Positions 31,213 through 38,621 of a stretch of 64,000 nt of DNA are shown here, piece after piece (the stretch's first letter is position 1; each line of letters opens with the position of its first letter). Location: IMG/VR virus record IMGVR_UViG_3300044640_002737, positions 62,001 to 126,000 of that record; one strand, written 5' to 3'. Origin of the DNA: a virus. Made by a program: the position numbers and the translations under genes. The notes under the pieces are model-generated. The model saw nothing but the letters and a program-made list of their open reading frames with translations, searched no databases and had not been told where the DNA came from.

Positions 31213-31455
31213 TTCGTCTTCTTTTTTGGTGTGTAACTTATTGGTTGGTTGTTTGGAACCTGATAGGTATCCGAACACCGCTGAAGTTAGGATAAGGAGT
31301 AGAGGCTTTAATAACGATGGCCATTTGGCTGGATTAAGTTCTTCGGTTAGAATTGCTAATAGAAACCAAACCAGAAGAAGACTAACAACCAATATCTTTC
31401 CTTCTTCTTTAAATGATCTATTACATATTCTTTTACAACAGTTGGGTTTTTTCAT
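31210..31455 (-). CDS. Small two-helix membrane protein
   Basis: 81 residues: Cys- and Lys-rich start (KKPNCCKRICNR), two membrane helices (about 20-38 and 48-65), basic tail. Confidence 0.75.
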   Translation of the reverse strand: MKKPNCCKRICNRSFKEEGKILVVSLLLVWFLLAILTEELNPAKWPSLLKPLLLILTSAVFGYLSGSKQPTNKLHTKKEDE

Positions 31456-31519
31456 AAATCAAAAAGTTTTTGTTATAGTTCTATATATGAAATAAATTAA
31501 ATTATTTTATTTCATCAGA

Positions 31520-31555
31520 GCAAATATAATAAAAAATCCCGGGATAAAAAAATTA
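31520..31555 (-). promoter_or_regulatory. Early-type promoter
   Basis: TTTTTTTATC and TATATTTG boxes; drives 31455-31210. Confidence 0.75.
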
Positions 31556-31565
31556 CACGCCCGCA

Positions 31566-31590
31566 CATAGTATGTTACGACCATAGTATG
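31566..31590. repeat. CATAGTATG repeat, copy 4
   Basis: CATAGTATG, spacer TTACGAC, CATAGTATG: here the second arm is direct rather than inverted. Ten bases upstream of promoter 31520. Confidence 0.8.
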
Positions 31591-31674
31591 TATATGGGTA
31601 TAAAAAATAATTGGCGTTTTATTTTTTTATCTCGAGAAAATATCGTAATTTTATATTGGGGAAAGGTTGGGATA

Positions 31675-31710
31675 CAAAAAAACACCTAAGAGAAATCCGA
31701 GGTGTTTGAA
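31675..31710 (-). terminator. Terminator of 32509-31730
   Basis: Stem AAACACCT/AGGTGTTT with T run on the minus strand. Confidence 0.8.
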
Positions 31711-31729
31711 ATGTTATTAACAACAGATA

Positions 31730-32509
31730 TTATAATTGAAGCTTTGGTAACTCCCATATGACTTGTTTAAGAGAAGAGATCACTGCATTACTTCTGGTTC
31801 TGGCTTGCCAACGGTGTGAAGGTCTAAGAGATCTTTCGAATGATTCAAGCAACTCGTTCCTTAACTCCTCGTCAACCTTAACCAACTTAACCCCGTCTTC
31901 CCAGTCTGCTAACCCTTCACCCTTATCACCCTCGTCATATAGGTCAGTGGCGTAGTTAACCAACGATTCCGATGCTATCTCGCATTCCCATTCGTCATCC
32001 CCGATCTCCACACAGTATTGGTATTCCTCGGGTAGGTCATCTGTGTTAACTACCCATACCCCGCCGCCTACCTCGGGCTTACCTACTAGGATACCAAGCT
32101 GATCCGATATGTGTAGGTTAGCGAACCCTGTAAACTTGGTCTTAGCAGATGGGTAGTCAACCTCCATCTTAGTTCTAGCGTCCTCTTGGTTAGCTGGATG
32201 GTCTGGATGTGAATCGAACCAGTCTCCCTCATAAAGCTCTTTGAACTTCTTGATCGCTGAGGGTTCGTCCGCTATCCCTTTCTGGATTAGCTTGGTGTAG
32301 TACTGGGGATCTTCAGATACGTGATCCATCGCAATCTCCTCGGCCTTCTCTCTATCTGTGGTGTGTTCCATTTCAACTTCAATGCCCACCGCCAGTTGTT
32401 TATGGATGTCTTCAACTTCTACACCGTGGGATGCAGCAAGTTGGTCTATGGTCATCCCGGAGGCTCTGCCACCTGGGATATGTTCTTCGAATAGTTTGAT
32501 GTGTTTCAT
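31730..32509 (-). CDS. Capsid-targeted protein with DUF5661-like domain
   Basis: 259 residues. Leader MKHIKLFEEH (LFE). Residues 18-72 (GIEVEMEHTTDREKAEEIA, then DHVSEDPQYYTKL) fit the DUF5661 pattern of a small helical domain in phages. The C-terminal part is acidic, then basic at the end. Behind a late-type box, so probably a packaged protein. Function unknown. Confidence 0.85.
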   Translation of the reverse strand: MKHIKLFEEHIPGGRASGMTIDQLAASHGVEVEDIHKQLAVGIEVEMEHTTDREKAEEIAMDHVSEDPQYYTKLIQKGIADEPSAIKKFKELYEGDWFDSHPDHPANQEDARTKMEVDYPSAKTKFTGFANLHISDQLGILVGKPEVGGGVWVVNTDDLPEEYQYCVEIGDDEWECEIASESLVNYATDLYDEGDKGEGLADWEDGVKLVKVDEELRNELLESFERSLRPSHRWQARTRSNAVISSLKQVIWELPKLQL

Positions 32510-32512
32510 GTT

Positions 32513-32521
32513 CTATATATC
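32513..32521 (-). promoter_or_regulatory. Late-type promoter box
   Basis: GATATATAG immediately before the ATG at 32509. Confidence 0.65.
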
Positions 32522-33574
32522 GTCAGGATTATCCACGTCTCTACGGGAGAAACACCGCGGGCAACAGAAGCTTAACCTTAACCCCAACCCTCAGAAAAAT
32601 CCGGCCCCAAATAAATAAATCTAATACTGTTCCGTCTCCTAGTACTATAGAGAGAAGAGAGAGAACTAAAGAGGATACTAGAGAGAGATAGTCCGAGGTG
32701 TATAGAGAGAGAATGAAGACTGGAATCACATACGGAATCACATAGAGATAGGCGGGTGGATCTGGGAATCCTTGGTATCCTGACCAAGCTGAGGCGGGGC
32801 AAGGAAATAAGGCCGCTCAATGGACCATACGGGGCGGTTTTCGAGGCGGGTCTTTTGGGATCCAACCGGGGCAGGGTGAACTCGGCCCAAAATCACACTT
32901 TTTACCACAATATACCACATTTTTCCAGATTGGCTTGGACACATGGAAACCGTGGGTATGTGGATGGGAAAACGAGGCATCCGAGAAATCCGTGTATATA
33001 CACCCTGGGTGGTAGCTCAGCCCTGGAGAGGGGCTTGCAAACGGGCCCTTTTAACGCGAATGACAGGGGACTATCCCACATAGTATCTTACTACCATACT
33101 ATGTTAATGGGCCTATCCGGTTGGATCTATAAGGTCTTCTCTAATGAAGCCTATTGGCTAGGGGTTTGGTTGACCTTTCTCTCTCTGTCTTCTCTCTCTA
33201 TGAACCACTCTATGCCTCTCTAGTATAAGTCTTGGTTTGGGTCTGTTACTATGTGTATGTACGTGTCTATGCTACTGGTCGTTTCTATCTAGTATAGGAT
33301 GAGGTTGGACATGATGTCTAAGCTTGTGTCTATGTCTATGTACTTGTCTATGCTCATGTACTTGTCTACTGTGATACGGAATATGTTATTGGTTCTTCTC
33401 TCTAGTCTATCTAGTACTTCTTCTCTCTCTATGACTCTCTCTAGGACTCTCTCTAGTAGTACTATGAGTATTGGTATTGGCATGGTTGTTAGTATTAGTA
33501 TTGTTATTGGTATAATCTATTTGGAGGCCGGGCCCTCTGGGAGATCTACCCCGAAAAGGCCCAATGACAACCGT
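32522..33574. other. Divergent non-coding region with purine/pyrimidine-skewed ends
   Basis: About 1 kb with no supported gene, between leftward and rightward gene blocks. The left part (32640-32725) is AG-rich on the plus strand with AGAGAG words; the right part (33175-33450) is CT-rich with CTCTCT and TCTAGTAC words, so the ends are roughly inverted copies. The centre holds a GC-rich island (32790-33060). Candidate origin or packaging-type site, unproven. Confidence 0.5.
33079..33103. repeat. CATAGTATG inverted repeat, copy 5
   Basis: CATAGTATC, spacer TTACTAC, CATACTATG, inside the divergent region, with no early-type promoter beside it. Confidence 0.85.
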
Positions 33575-33583
33575 GATATATAG
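33575..33583 (+). promoter_or_regulatory. Late-type promoter box
   Basis: GATATATAG four bases before the ATG at 33587. Confidence 0.7.
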
Positions 33584-33586
33584 AAC

Positions 33587-33988
33587 ATGAAACACATTGA
33601 ACTATTCGAGAAGTTTATATCCGAATCATCTAATACTCATTTAGTACAGGTGTCACCAAACCAATATCTGTATCACACGTCCAATCCCATATTTAGAGAC
33701 ACAATCTCAAGAGAGGGTCTGGTGCCAAAGGGAAAGGGTGAAAGCTGGCTATCTGATACCGACATTGATGGTGAAGTCATCTTTGCAGTTAACAGTGATG
33801 ATAAGAAGGATTGGTGGGATTCCACATACGATGATGACATCTATAGAATAGATACAGGTGGTCTAAGTAACACGTGGTACGTTGATCCCAACTTTGAACC
33901 TGAAGACAAGAGAGTTATCACATTTGAAAAGATCCCGCCCGCATCAATCGAATTAATTCATAAAGGTGCCGGCGATTCCACGTTATAG
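33587..33988 (+). CDS. Capsid-targeted ADP-ribosyltransferase-fold protein
   Basis: 133 residues. Leader MKHIELFEKFISES with an ISE site. The body has YLYHTS (His30-Thr31), a turn GLVPKGKG, strand VIFAVNSD, strand DIYRIDT, WYVDPNF and the end PPASIELIHKG, the pattern of small ART/KptA-like proteins. T4 packs the ADP-ribosyltransferase Alt behind the same kind of leader, so an injected NAD-using enzyme is plausible. The active-site Glu is not certain. Confidence 0.7.
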   Translation: MKHIELFEKFISESSNTHLVQVSPNQYLYHTSNPIFRDTISREGLVPKGKGESWLSDTDIDGEVIFAVNSDDKKDWWDSTYDDDIYRIDTGGLSNTWYVDPNFEPEDKRVITFEKIPPASIELIHKGAGDSTL

Positions 33989-33991
33989 AAG

Positions 33992-34000
33992 AATATATAG
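33992..34000 (+). promoter_or_regulatory. Late-type promoter box
   Basis: AATATATAG about 24 bases before the ATG at 34024. Confidence 0.6.
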
Positions 34001-34023
34001 AGTATCAAAAAACAATAAGTAAT

Positions 34024-34596
34024 ATGAAACACATTAAATTATTCGAAGCATTTAGCGACGAGCATGGCGTACTTAATGAACTGGCTAGCAAGGAGTCCGA
34101 TCCTAAAGTGATAGTTGATTTTTTTAAGAAGAATCCAAAAGCAAAACAAGCAGCTGGAAATTGTAAGGCTCTGCTAAAAGCAATGAGAGGTACAGGAACT
34201 GACGAGGATGCAGTATATGCAGTTTTTTCCAAGATTAAAACAAAGGAAGAGCTAATTGAACTGTCTTCAATTTGGGATTTACTTGGACTGGAATATGATA
34301 AATACCAAGGAATAGGATCACTGATACCTGCACTAATAGGAACTCCAGATGCTTTCACTAAACACGTTAGTAATCAATGGAAACTTTATCCACTAACAAT
34401 AAAGGACATATTCTCAAGCTGGGACAAGAATGAACATAAGAACGTTAATGCTTATTATAAAGCAAGAGAGGATTACTATAAGAAAAATCCAAATATGAAA
34501 TCAACAGCTCTTAGTTACTGGTTGAAAGAGGAGCTAGACGAAGAAGAACTTGCAAAGGTTAATAGCATCATTAAGAAATTCGGAATGAAATTCTAA
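34024..34596 (+). CDS. Capsid-targeted annexin-like protein
   Basis: 190 residues. Leader MKHIKLFEAF (LFE). At about residues 55-90, LLKAMRGTGTDEDAVYAVF closely follows the annexin repeat with its G-x-GTDE calcium loop. The C-terminus (YWLKEELDEEELAKVNSII) resembles the helices ending such a repeat. Only one clear repeat, where eukaryotic annexins have four. Membrane or calcium binding is inferred from the motif. Confidence 0.7.
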   Translation: MKHIKLFEAFSDEHGVLNELASKESDPKVIVDFFKKNPKAKQAAGNCKALLKAMRGTGTDEDAVYAVFSKIKTKEELIELSSIWDLLGLEYDKYQGIGSLIPALIGTPDAFTKHVSNQWKLYPLTIKDIFSSWDKNEHKNVNAYYKAREDYYKKNPNMKSTALSYWLKEELDEEELAKVNSIIKKFGMKF

Positions 34597-34614
34597 ATAT
34601 TGAAATAATAATAT

Positions 34615-34641
34615 GAAAGCAGATAAACGTCTGCTTTTTTT
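34615..34641 (+). terminator. Terminator of 33587-34596
   Basis: Stem AAAGCAGA/TCTGCTTT with T run. Confidence 0.85.
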
Positions 34642-34646
34642 GTGCG

Positions 34647-34655
34647 GATATATAG
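34647..34655 (+). promoter_or_regulatory. Late-type promoter box
   Basis: GATATATAG 30 bases before the ATG at 34686. Confidence 0.65.
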
Positions 34656-34685
34656 AGTCATTAATAACATAAACAAAATCAAATT

Positions 34686-35384
34686 ATGAAAAAGATTATT
34701 TTAGGTGCTGTGGTTGCTCTGCTATTCAGCTGCAACACAAGTACAAAACCAGAAACTGTTGAAGACATCAAGAAGGACAAGGACACCATAGTGAAAGTTC
34801 ACCAAGGAGCTTTTGCTTTTTGTGGTGCATCAGCAGCAGTTCCTACAGGAAGAAAGATTGTTGTACAGGGGGTTGAGTATGCTGAAGGGTGTGCAATATG
34901 TCCAGTGCTATCAGGACCATCGCTATCCAATCTAGCAATGGAAGGTGTTAGTGGAACCTACGGAGATTTCAATGTAAAGAAAAACTTTCAAAGCCCAGAT
35001 GGAACAGCTAATACTGTGTGGTCATTATTCTGGTACTACGATGCATCAACAACAATTCCTCAATTCAATCCAACAACAAAGGAATGGGAAATGATGGCTC
35101 CTGTGAATAGAGCATTCGTCATCGACTTAGATTCACCAGCTACAAGTGAGAGCAACATGTTTGCAATGCCGGGTGTTATCGTTGATACAACATCAACAGG
35201 TATCGTGTTGGCTAAAGTTTATGGTCCACTTAATGAAGCAGCAGTTCCATTACGAATAGCAGTTCCTGTTAAGAATGGACAGACTTCTGTAACTGCAGCT
35301 AAAGTAGGATTTCCTTATCCTGTAGGAACACCAGTTCCAGTTGCTGAGTACAGTAAGGAACTTCAAAGCAAGGGAAAGCAATAA
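34686..35384 (+). CDS. Late-type lipoprotein, function unknown
   Basis: 232 residues. Signal sequence with lipobox LFSC (Cys16). The mature part has a CAICPV Cys pair, is Thr/Ser/Pro-rich and beta-like, with a repeated PVPV-type end. No capsid leader although a late-type box precedes it. May be a host-envelope or virion-surface lipoprotein. Confidence 0.8.
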   Translation: MKKIILGAVVALLFSCNTSTKPETVEDIKKDKDTIVKVHQGAFAFCGASAAVPTGRKIVVQGVEYAEGCAICPVLSGPSLSNLAMEGVSGTYGDFNVKKNFQSPDGTANTVWSLFWYYDASTTIPQFNPTTKEWEMMAPVNRAFVIDLDSPATSESNMFAMPGVIVDTTSTGIVLAKVYGPLNEAAVPLRIAVPVKNGQTSVTAAKVGFPYPVGTPVPVAEYSKELQSKGKQ

Positions 35385-35406
35385 GTGATTCGATATCACC
35401 GTATAT

Positions 35407-35436
35407 AAAAAAAGCAGACTTAGGTCTGCTTTTTTA
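35407..35436. terminator. Bidirectional terminator
   Basis: Stem AAGCAGAC/GTCTGCTT with A run before and T run after. Confidence 0.9.
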
Positions 35437-35447
35437 GTTACTGCTGT

Positions 35448-35696
35448 TTATCTCCAATCGTGAACATCCTCCACAACCTTCCTTATACCATATTTGATCT
35501 TCATCAGATCTATAATGTCATCCACACCAACCACATCTTCATGTTTATTGTTCTCTAGGTACTCGTCGACAAATATATGTTCCATCAACTCACCTTTAAC
35601 ATAAACCATTATATGTCCGCTGTTCCATTGACTATTCCTATTTTCGTATTCTATTCTGGTTTTTTTGAATAGGGAAAGAAATGTTTTTATGCACAT
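35448..35696 (-). CDS. Unrecognised 82-residue protein
   Basis: Starts MCIKTFLSLFKKT, then acidic alpha/beta. Last gene of the long operon from promoter 39547. Function unknown. Confidence 0.75.
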   Translation of the reverse strand: MCIKTFLSLFKKTRIEYENRNSQWNSGHIMVYVKGELMEHIFVDEYLENNKHEDVVGVDDIIDLMKIKYGIRKVVEDVHDWR

Positions 35697-35698
35697 CG

Positions 35699-35956
35699 TT
35701 ATTTATCAATCTGTATCATGGTCACACTCTCAACTCCACGATAGATTAGAACGTTGATCGTGTCTTTGTCTGAAGTTAATGTTACCTTGTGCAGACCGTG
35801 ACCAACCTCATCCGACAACGTTTCAATCTGCATCTTGCTTACATGAAGTGGTTTATGTGAATCTATAGATTCAACAACATTGTTTTCGTTTTGGTTGTCT
35901 AAGTTACATGATGATAGTACACCAAATAATAATGCTGTAATTGCTACTCTTTTCAT
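35699..35956 (-). CDS. Small lipoprotein
   Basis: 85 residues; signal sequence with lipobox LSSC (Cys17), polar linker, then a beta-rich domain. Function unknown. Confidence 0.8.
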   Translation of the reverse strand: MKRVAITALLFGVLSSCNLDNQNENNVVESIDSHKPLHVSKMQIETLSDEVGHGLHKVTLTSDKDTINVLIYRGVESVTMIQIDK

Positions 35957-35982
35957 ATTCTTTTTTCTTTAATTGCTGATTA

Positions 35983-36150
35983 CTAATCTTTTCTTCCCAT
36001 TATCAGGATCATTACACCAAACACCACACCAAAGACTCCTCCTATGATTGCGCTTTGTAATAGTGTTTCCCCTTCCTGCTCTCTTGCAAATCCTGCTAAC
36101 ATGCACAGGAGGAATGTTATTCCGAAGCCTGACCAATTTAATTTTTTCAT
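35983..36150 (-). CDS. 55-residue two-helix membrane protein
   Basis: ATG at 36150, TAG at 35985-35983. Two hydrophobic segments joined by AREQEGETLLQ. Start overlaps the stop of the upstream gene (ATGA-type). Confidence 0.7.
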   Translation of the reverse strand: MKKLNWSGFGITFLLCMLAGFAREQEGETLLQSAIIGGVFGVVFGVMILIMGRKD

Positions 36151-36374
36151 AATAAATTCTTATTTTCTTTTTGATTCCACCATTCTTCCAAGTCAACATC
36201 CCCCTTAATAAGGATGTCGTGTCTTAATTCCACCAATAATCTTTTTACTGCCAGATCATTGTACTTGGGTTCCTGTTTTATGCTTATAACTTTCTCTTCA
36301 TTGATGGATGCATCAAATGATATCAATCTGGATCCTTTACCTAAAATTATTCCTTCCGGTGATGAATGTGACAT
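36147..36374 (-). CDS. Unrecognised 75-residue protein
   Basis: Alpha/beta, ends WWNQKENKNLL. Three bases after the zinc-ribbon gene. Function unknown. Confidence 0.75.
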   Translation of the reverse strand: MSHSSPEGIILGKGSRLISFDASINEEKVISIKQEPKYNDLAVKRLLVELRHDILIKGDVDLEEWWNQKENKNLL

Positions 36375-36377
36375 GTG

Positions 36378-36560
36378 TTATTTTTTTATAAATTCTGAAT
36401 TGTTCTCTAAATCGTGTAAAGTGCCACAGTTATTACAAGCAATATACACCACTTGTCTTTCCTCGTCTGTGTCATCATCAATTTCGATACTTATGTGGTG
36501 TTCGAACATGTCGTTCTGTCCACAGTTACCGCAGATGATGTGAAGTTTTGCATTTGCCAT
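36378..36560 (-). CDS. Small zinc-ribbon protein
   Basis: 60 residues with CGNC at about 10-13 and CNNC at about 42-45: a two-knuckle zinc ribbon on an acidic body. Confidence 0.8.
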   Translation of the reverse strand: MANAKLHIICGNCGQNDMFEHHISIEIDDDTDEERQVVYIACNNCGTLHDLENNSEFIKK

Positions 36561-36563
36561 AAC

Positions 36564-36767
36564 CTACTTTCTCTCAAACGTTTGATTAAAATCCCTAATG
36601 CTCTTACCCGTTCTACCCATCGAATAGGCTTCTTTTAGATCGTCTAGCGTGTATTTGGACTTATCCTGTTCGCACTCATTCCATACCTGCTTTAATGCTA
36701 GCATAACACTTCTACTCTCCGGATAAGCCGTTTGGTCTTGTATCTCTTTGATTCTTTCTGATGTCAT
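36564..36767 (-). CDS. Helical 67-residue protein, unknown
   Basis: Starts MTSERIKEIQDQ at 36767; the longer reading from 36812 would overlap the upstream gene. Contains SVMLALKQVWNE, familiar from small Bacteroidota-phage proteins. Confidence 0.7.
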   Translation of the reverse strand: MTSERIKEIQDQTAYPESRSVMLALKQVWNECEQDKSKYTLDDLKEAYSMGRTGKSIRDFNQTFERK

Positions 36768-36780
36768 CTTGATTCTTTTT

Positions 36781-37053
36781 TTAAAGTTTTTGAAATGTTT
36801 TACCTGATTCATTTACGATGTAGTGGTTTTTATCCCAATATAAAGGTAGGGAGTTTGGTAAATTCTCTGCATCAATAAAAGATTTCACTTGTTCTGGATG
36901 TTCGTTTTCACTACAAGACTCACCAAAGAATTGGTCAATTTTATGCTTGAATTCTTCTCCGCTTACACTTCCTTTTTTATGGATCGTGTAATGACTTCCT
37001 AAATACAGATTTACTTCTCTTCCATCTGTTTCAATTGTTCTTAATGTGTACAT
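36781..37053 (-). CDS. Conserved small Bacteroidota-phage protein
   Basis: 90 residues; MYTLRTIETDGREVNLYLGSHYT is a start I associate with small Flavobacterium-phage proteins of unknown function. Confidence 0.8.
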   Translation of the reverse strand: MYTLRTIETDGREVNLYLGSHYTIHKKGSVSGEEFKHKIDQFFGESCSENEHPEQVKSFIDAENLPNSLPLYWDKNHYIVNESGKTFQKL

Positions 37054-37111
37054 TTATGTATAAATTTATGTATGTTGCTTACTCTATACAGTTTTCAGCT
37101 TCCCTGTTTAA

Positions 37112-37198
37112 TTATTTTCTGTTATTCAAATAATCTAGAAATCTATCTTTAAAACTAATTGCAAAGGCTACAATCACTGTTACTGTTACCGCTATCAC
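37112..37198 (-). CDS. Possible 28-residue membrane peptide (GTG start)
   Basis: GTG at 37198, TAA at 37114-37112; one hydrophobic helix and a basic end. Fills an otherwise empty gap in the operon, but the start is weak. Confidence 0.3.
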   Translation of the reverse strand: MIAVTVTVIVAFAISFKDRFLDYLNNRK

Positions 37199-37202
37199 AA
37201 TT

Positions 37203-37454
37203 TTACTTATTTAGTTTTTTAAACATTTCTTCCAATTCCTGAGAGGTGTACTTACTTAGACTGTCGAGAGCACCTTTAGGTTCTACATAAGGTCCTTCGC
37301 CTTTCTCATCTCCGATACTCCAGCCTAGTTTTTCTCTCACCCATTTATTCTTTTCGAAATTAAACTCAAAATATTCATTTCTAAAATAAGGAATACCATC
37401 TACCTCTACTGTGTGGTGTTTTCTTTTGCTTTGTGCTGTTTCCGTTACCTTCAT
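37203..37454 (-). CDS. Unrecognised 83-residue protein
   Basis: Basic start, aromatic middle, helical acidic end. Four bases after the upstream gene. Function unknown. Confidence 0.75.
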   Translation of the reverse strand: MKVTETAQSKRKHHTVEVDGIPYFRNEYFEFNFEKNKWVREKLGWSIGDEKGEGPYVEPKGALDSLSKYTSQELEEMFKKLNK

Positions 37455-37458
37455 GATC

Positions 37459-37701
37459 CTATTTGTTTTTTTCTAAAAACCCCATTATCTCTTCCTCCAT
37501 TATAGGAGATTTAGTATCGTGGAAATGTTCTTTGAATTTTTCAACTAAATGTTCAGGGATATCAATAGATTCCAATCCCATCTTCATCTCCATAGTTTCC
37601 GGGATAAATGATTCTGGATTATTTTCACTATCTTTAATAATGTCTTCAAAAGAACGAGTTAAGTCTTTTGTTACTGAGCTTTTCAGGTAAAATGCTTTCA
37701 T
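37459..37701 (-). CDS. Acidic 80-residue protein, unknown
   Basis: Helical, acidic. Three bases after 37947-37705 in the same operon. Confidence 0.75.
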   Translation of the reverse strand: MKAFYLKSSVTKDLTRSFEDIIKDSENNPESFIPETMEMKMGLESIDIPEHLVEKFKEHFHDTKSPIMEEEIMGFLEKNK

Positions 37702-37704
37702 ATC

Positions 37705-37947
37705 TTATTTATTTTTTAATTGTTCTAATCTTTTTTGTTCTTCAAACCATTCAGGGATCCACTCATAAATAGTTTTTTCTCCTCTGTAATTGTATGTGTA
37801 ATCAAATCCAAACTTGTGAAGCATTTCTAATAATTGTTTTTCTTGCATTTCTTTGGCTTGTTTAATAGTATTTTCTTTAGCTTCTTCACTGTAAAATACT
37901 ATTTTTTCAAATTGTTCTACTAACCATTCTACTGCTGATTGTTCCAT
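37705..37947 (-). CDS. MEQSAVEWL family protein, paralog 1
   Basis: 80 residues. MEQSAVEWLVEQ, then QAKEM, then a C-terminal tail with FEEQKRLEQ is a small Bacteroidota-phage family. A second copy lies at 38377-38135. Function unknown. Confidence 0.85.
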   Translation of the reverse strand: MEQSAVEWLVEQFEKIVFYSEEAKENTIKQAKEMQEKQLLEMLHKFGFDYTYNYRGEKTIYEWIPEWFEEQKRLEQLKNK

Positions 37948-37951
37948 GATC

Positions 37952-38131
37952 TTATTTGTTTTTAAATGCTAATTTAATTCTTTGAATTAAATTCATTTTT
38001 TTATAATCGTAATAAAAATTTATTGCTCTTGGTACACCACTTGACCAATGATGGCATTCTGTTGATAATTCATCATAGTGTTTTAAATCGGATTGTCTAA
38101 GTTCTTCTAAAGGTGTTTGCTTTGGTTCCAT
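37952..38131 (-). CDS. 59-residue protein, unknown
   Basis: ATG at 38131, TAA at 37954-37952. Polar start (MEPKQTPLEELRQSD), His/Cys-containing centre (TECHHW), basic end. Lies between the two MEQSAVEWL paralogs. Confidence 0.75.
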   Translation of the reverse strand: MEPKQTPLEELRQSDLKHYDELSTECHHWSSGVPRAINFYYDYKKMNLIQRIKLAFKNK

Positions 38132-38134
38132 ATC

Positions 38135-38377
38135 CTATTTGTTTTTATAAATTTCTAATATTTGTTCTATTGTTACATTTTTGTCTACTTCCCCAACCAT
38201 TATTAAATCGTGTAATAGATCTTCTGCATCTTCAGAGTTACACCAGTTAAAGAAGTCAATAGCAAATTTGTCTTGTTGTTGATTCCCCATTTCTTTGGCT
38301 TGCTTAAATAAGCTTTTCGTAATAATGGACTTTGAATTTAATTGAAGCTCTAACCATTCTACTGCTGATTGTTCCAT
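38135..38377 (-). CDS. MEQSAVEWL family protein, paralog 2
   Basis: 80 residues, shares MEQSAVEWL and FKQAKEM with the gene at 37947 but diverges after that. A tandem duplication with one gene between. Confidence 0.85.
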   Translation of the reverse strand: MEQSAVEWLELQLNSKSIITKSLFKQAKEMGNQQQDKFAIDFFNWCNSEDAEDLLHDLIMVGEVDKNVTIEQILEIYKNK

Positions 38378-38389
38378 GATCTTATTTCT

Positions 38390-38617
38390 TTAAAATTGTT
38401 TATTTAGAACTTCCGATTCTAATTTAACCGATTGGTCGACTAATACATTATCTCTAACAGATTTTTGAATTGGTCTTAAATTCATAGGAACGCGAATGTG
38501 GTTAAATCCATTATTAATATCCCTCCAATTGTCTAAATCTTGAAATGAAATGTGTGCAAAATCTCCTTTTTCTGTGATTTCTATGTGAAATACCTCAACG
38601 TTTGCTAAATTTTTCAT
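38390..38617 (-). CDS. Unrecognised 75-residue protein
   Basis: Beta-rich with FQDLDNWRDINNGFNHIRV. Follows the large first gene of the operon by four bases. Confidence 0.75.
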   Translation of the reverse strand: MKNLANVEVFHIEITEKGDFAHISFQDLDNWRDINNGFNHIRVPMNLRPIQKSVRDNVLVDQSVKLESEVLNKQF

Positions 38618-38621
38618 GGTT

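Noticed and set aside
32541-33595. Several frames of 62-155 codons in the divergent region
   Set aside because: All are built from CTCTCT/AGAGAG low-complexity DNA or the GC-rich island, and overlap each other on both strands.
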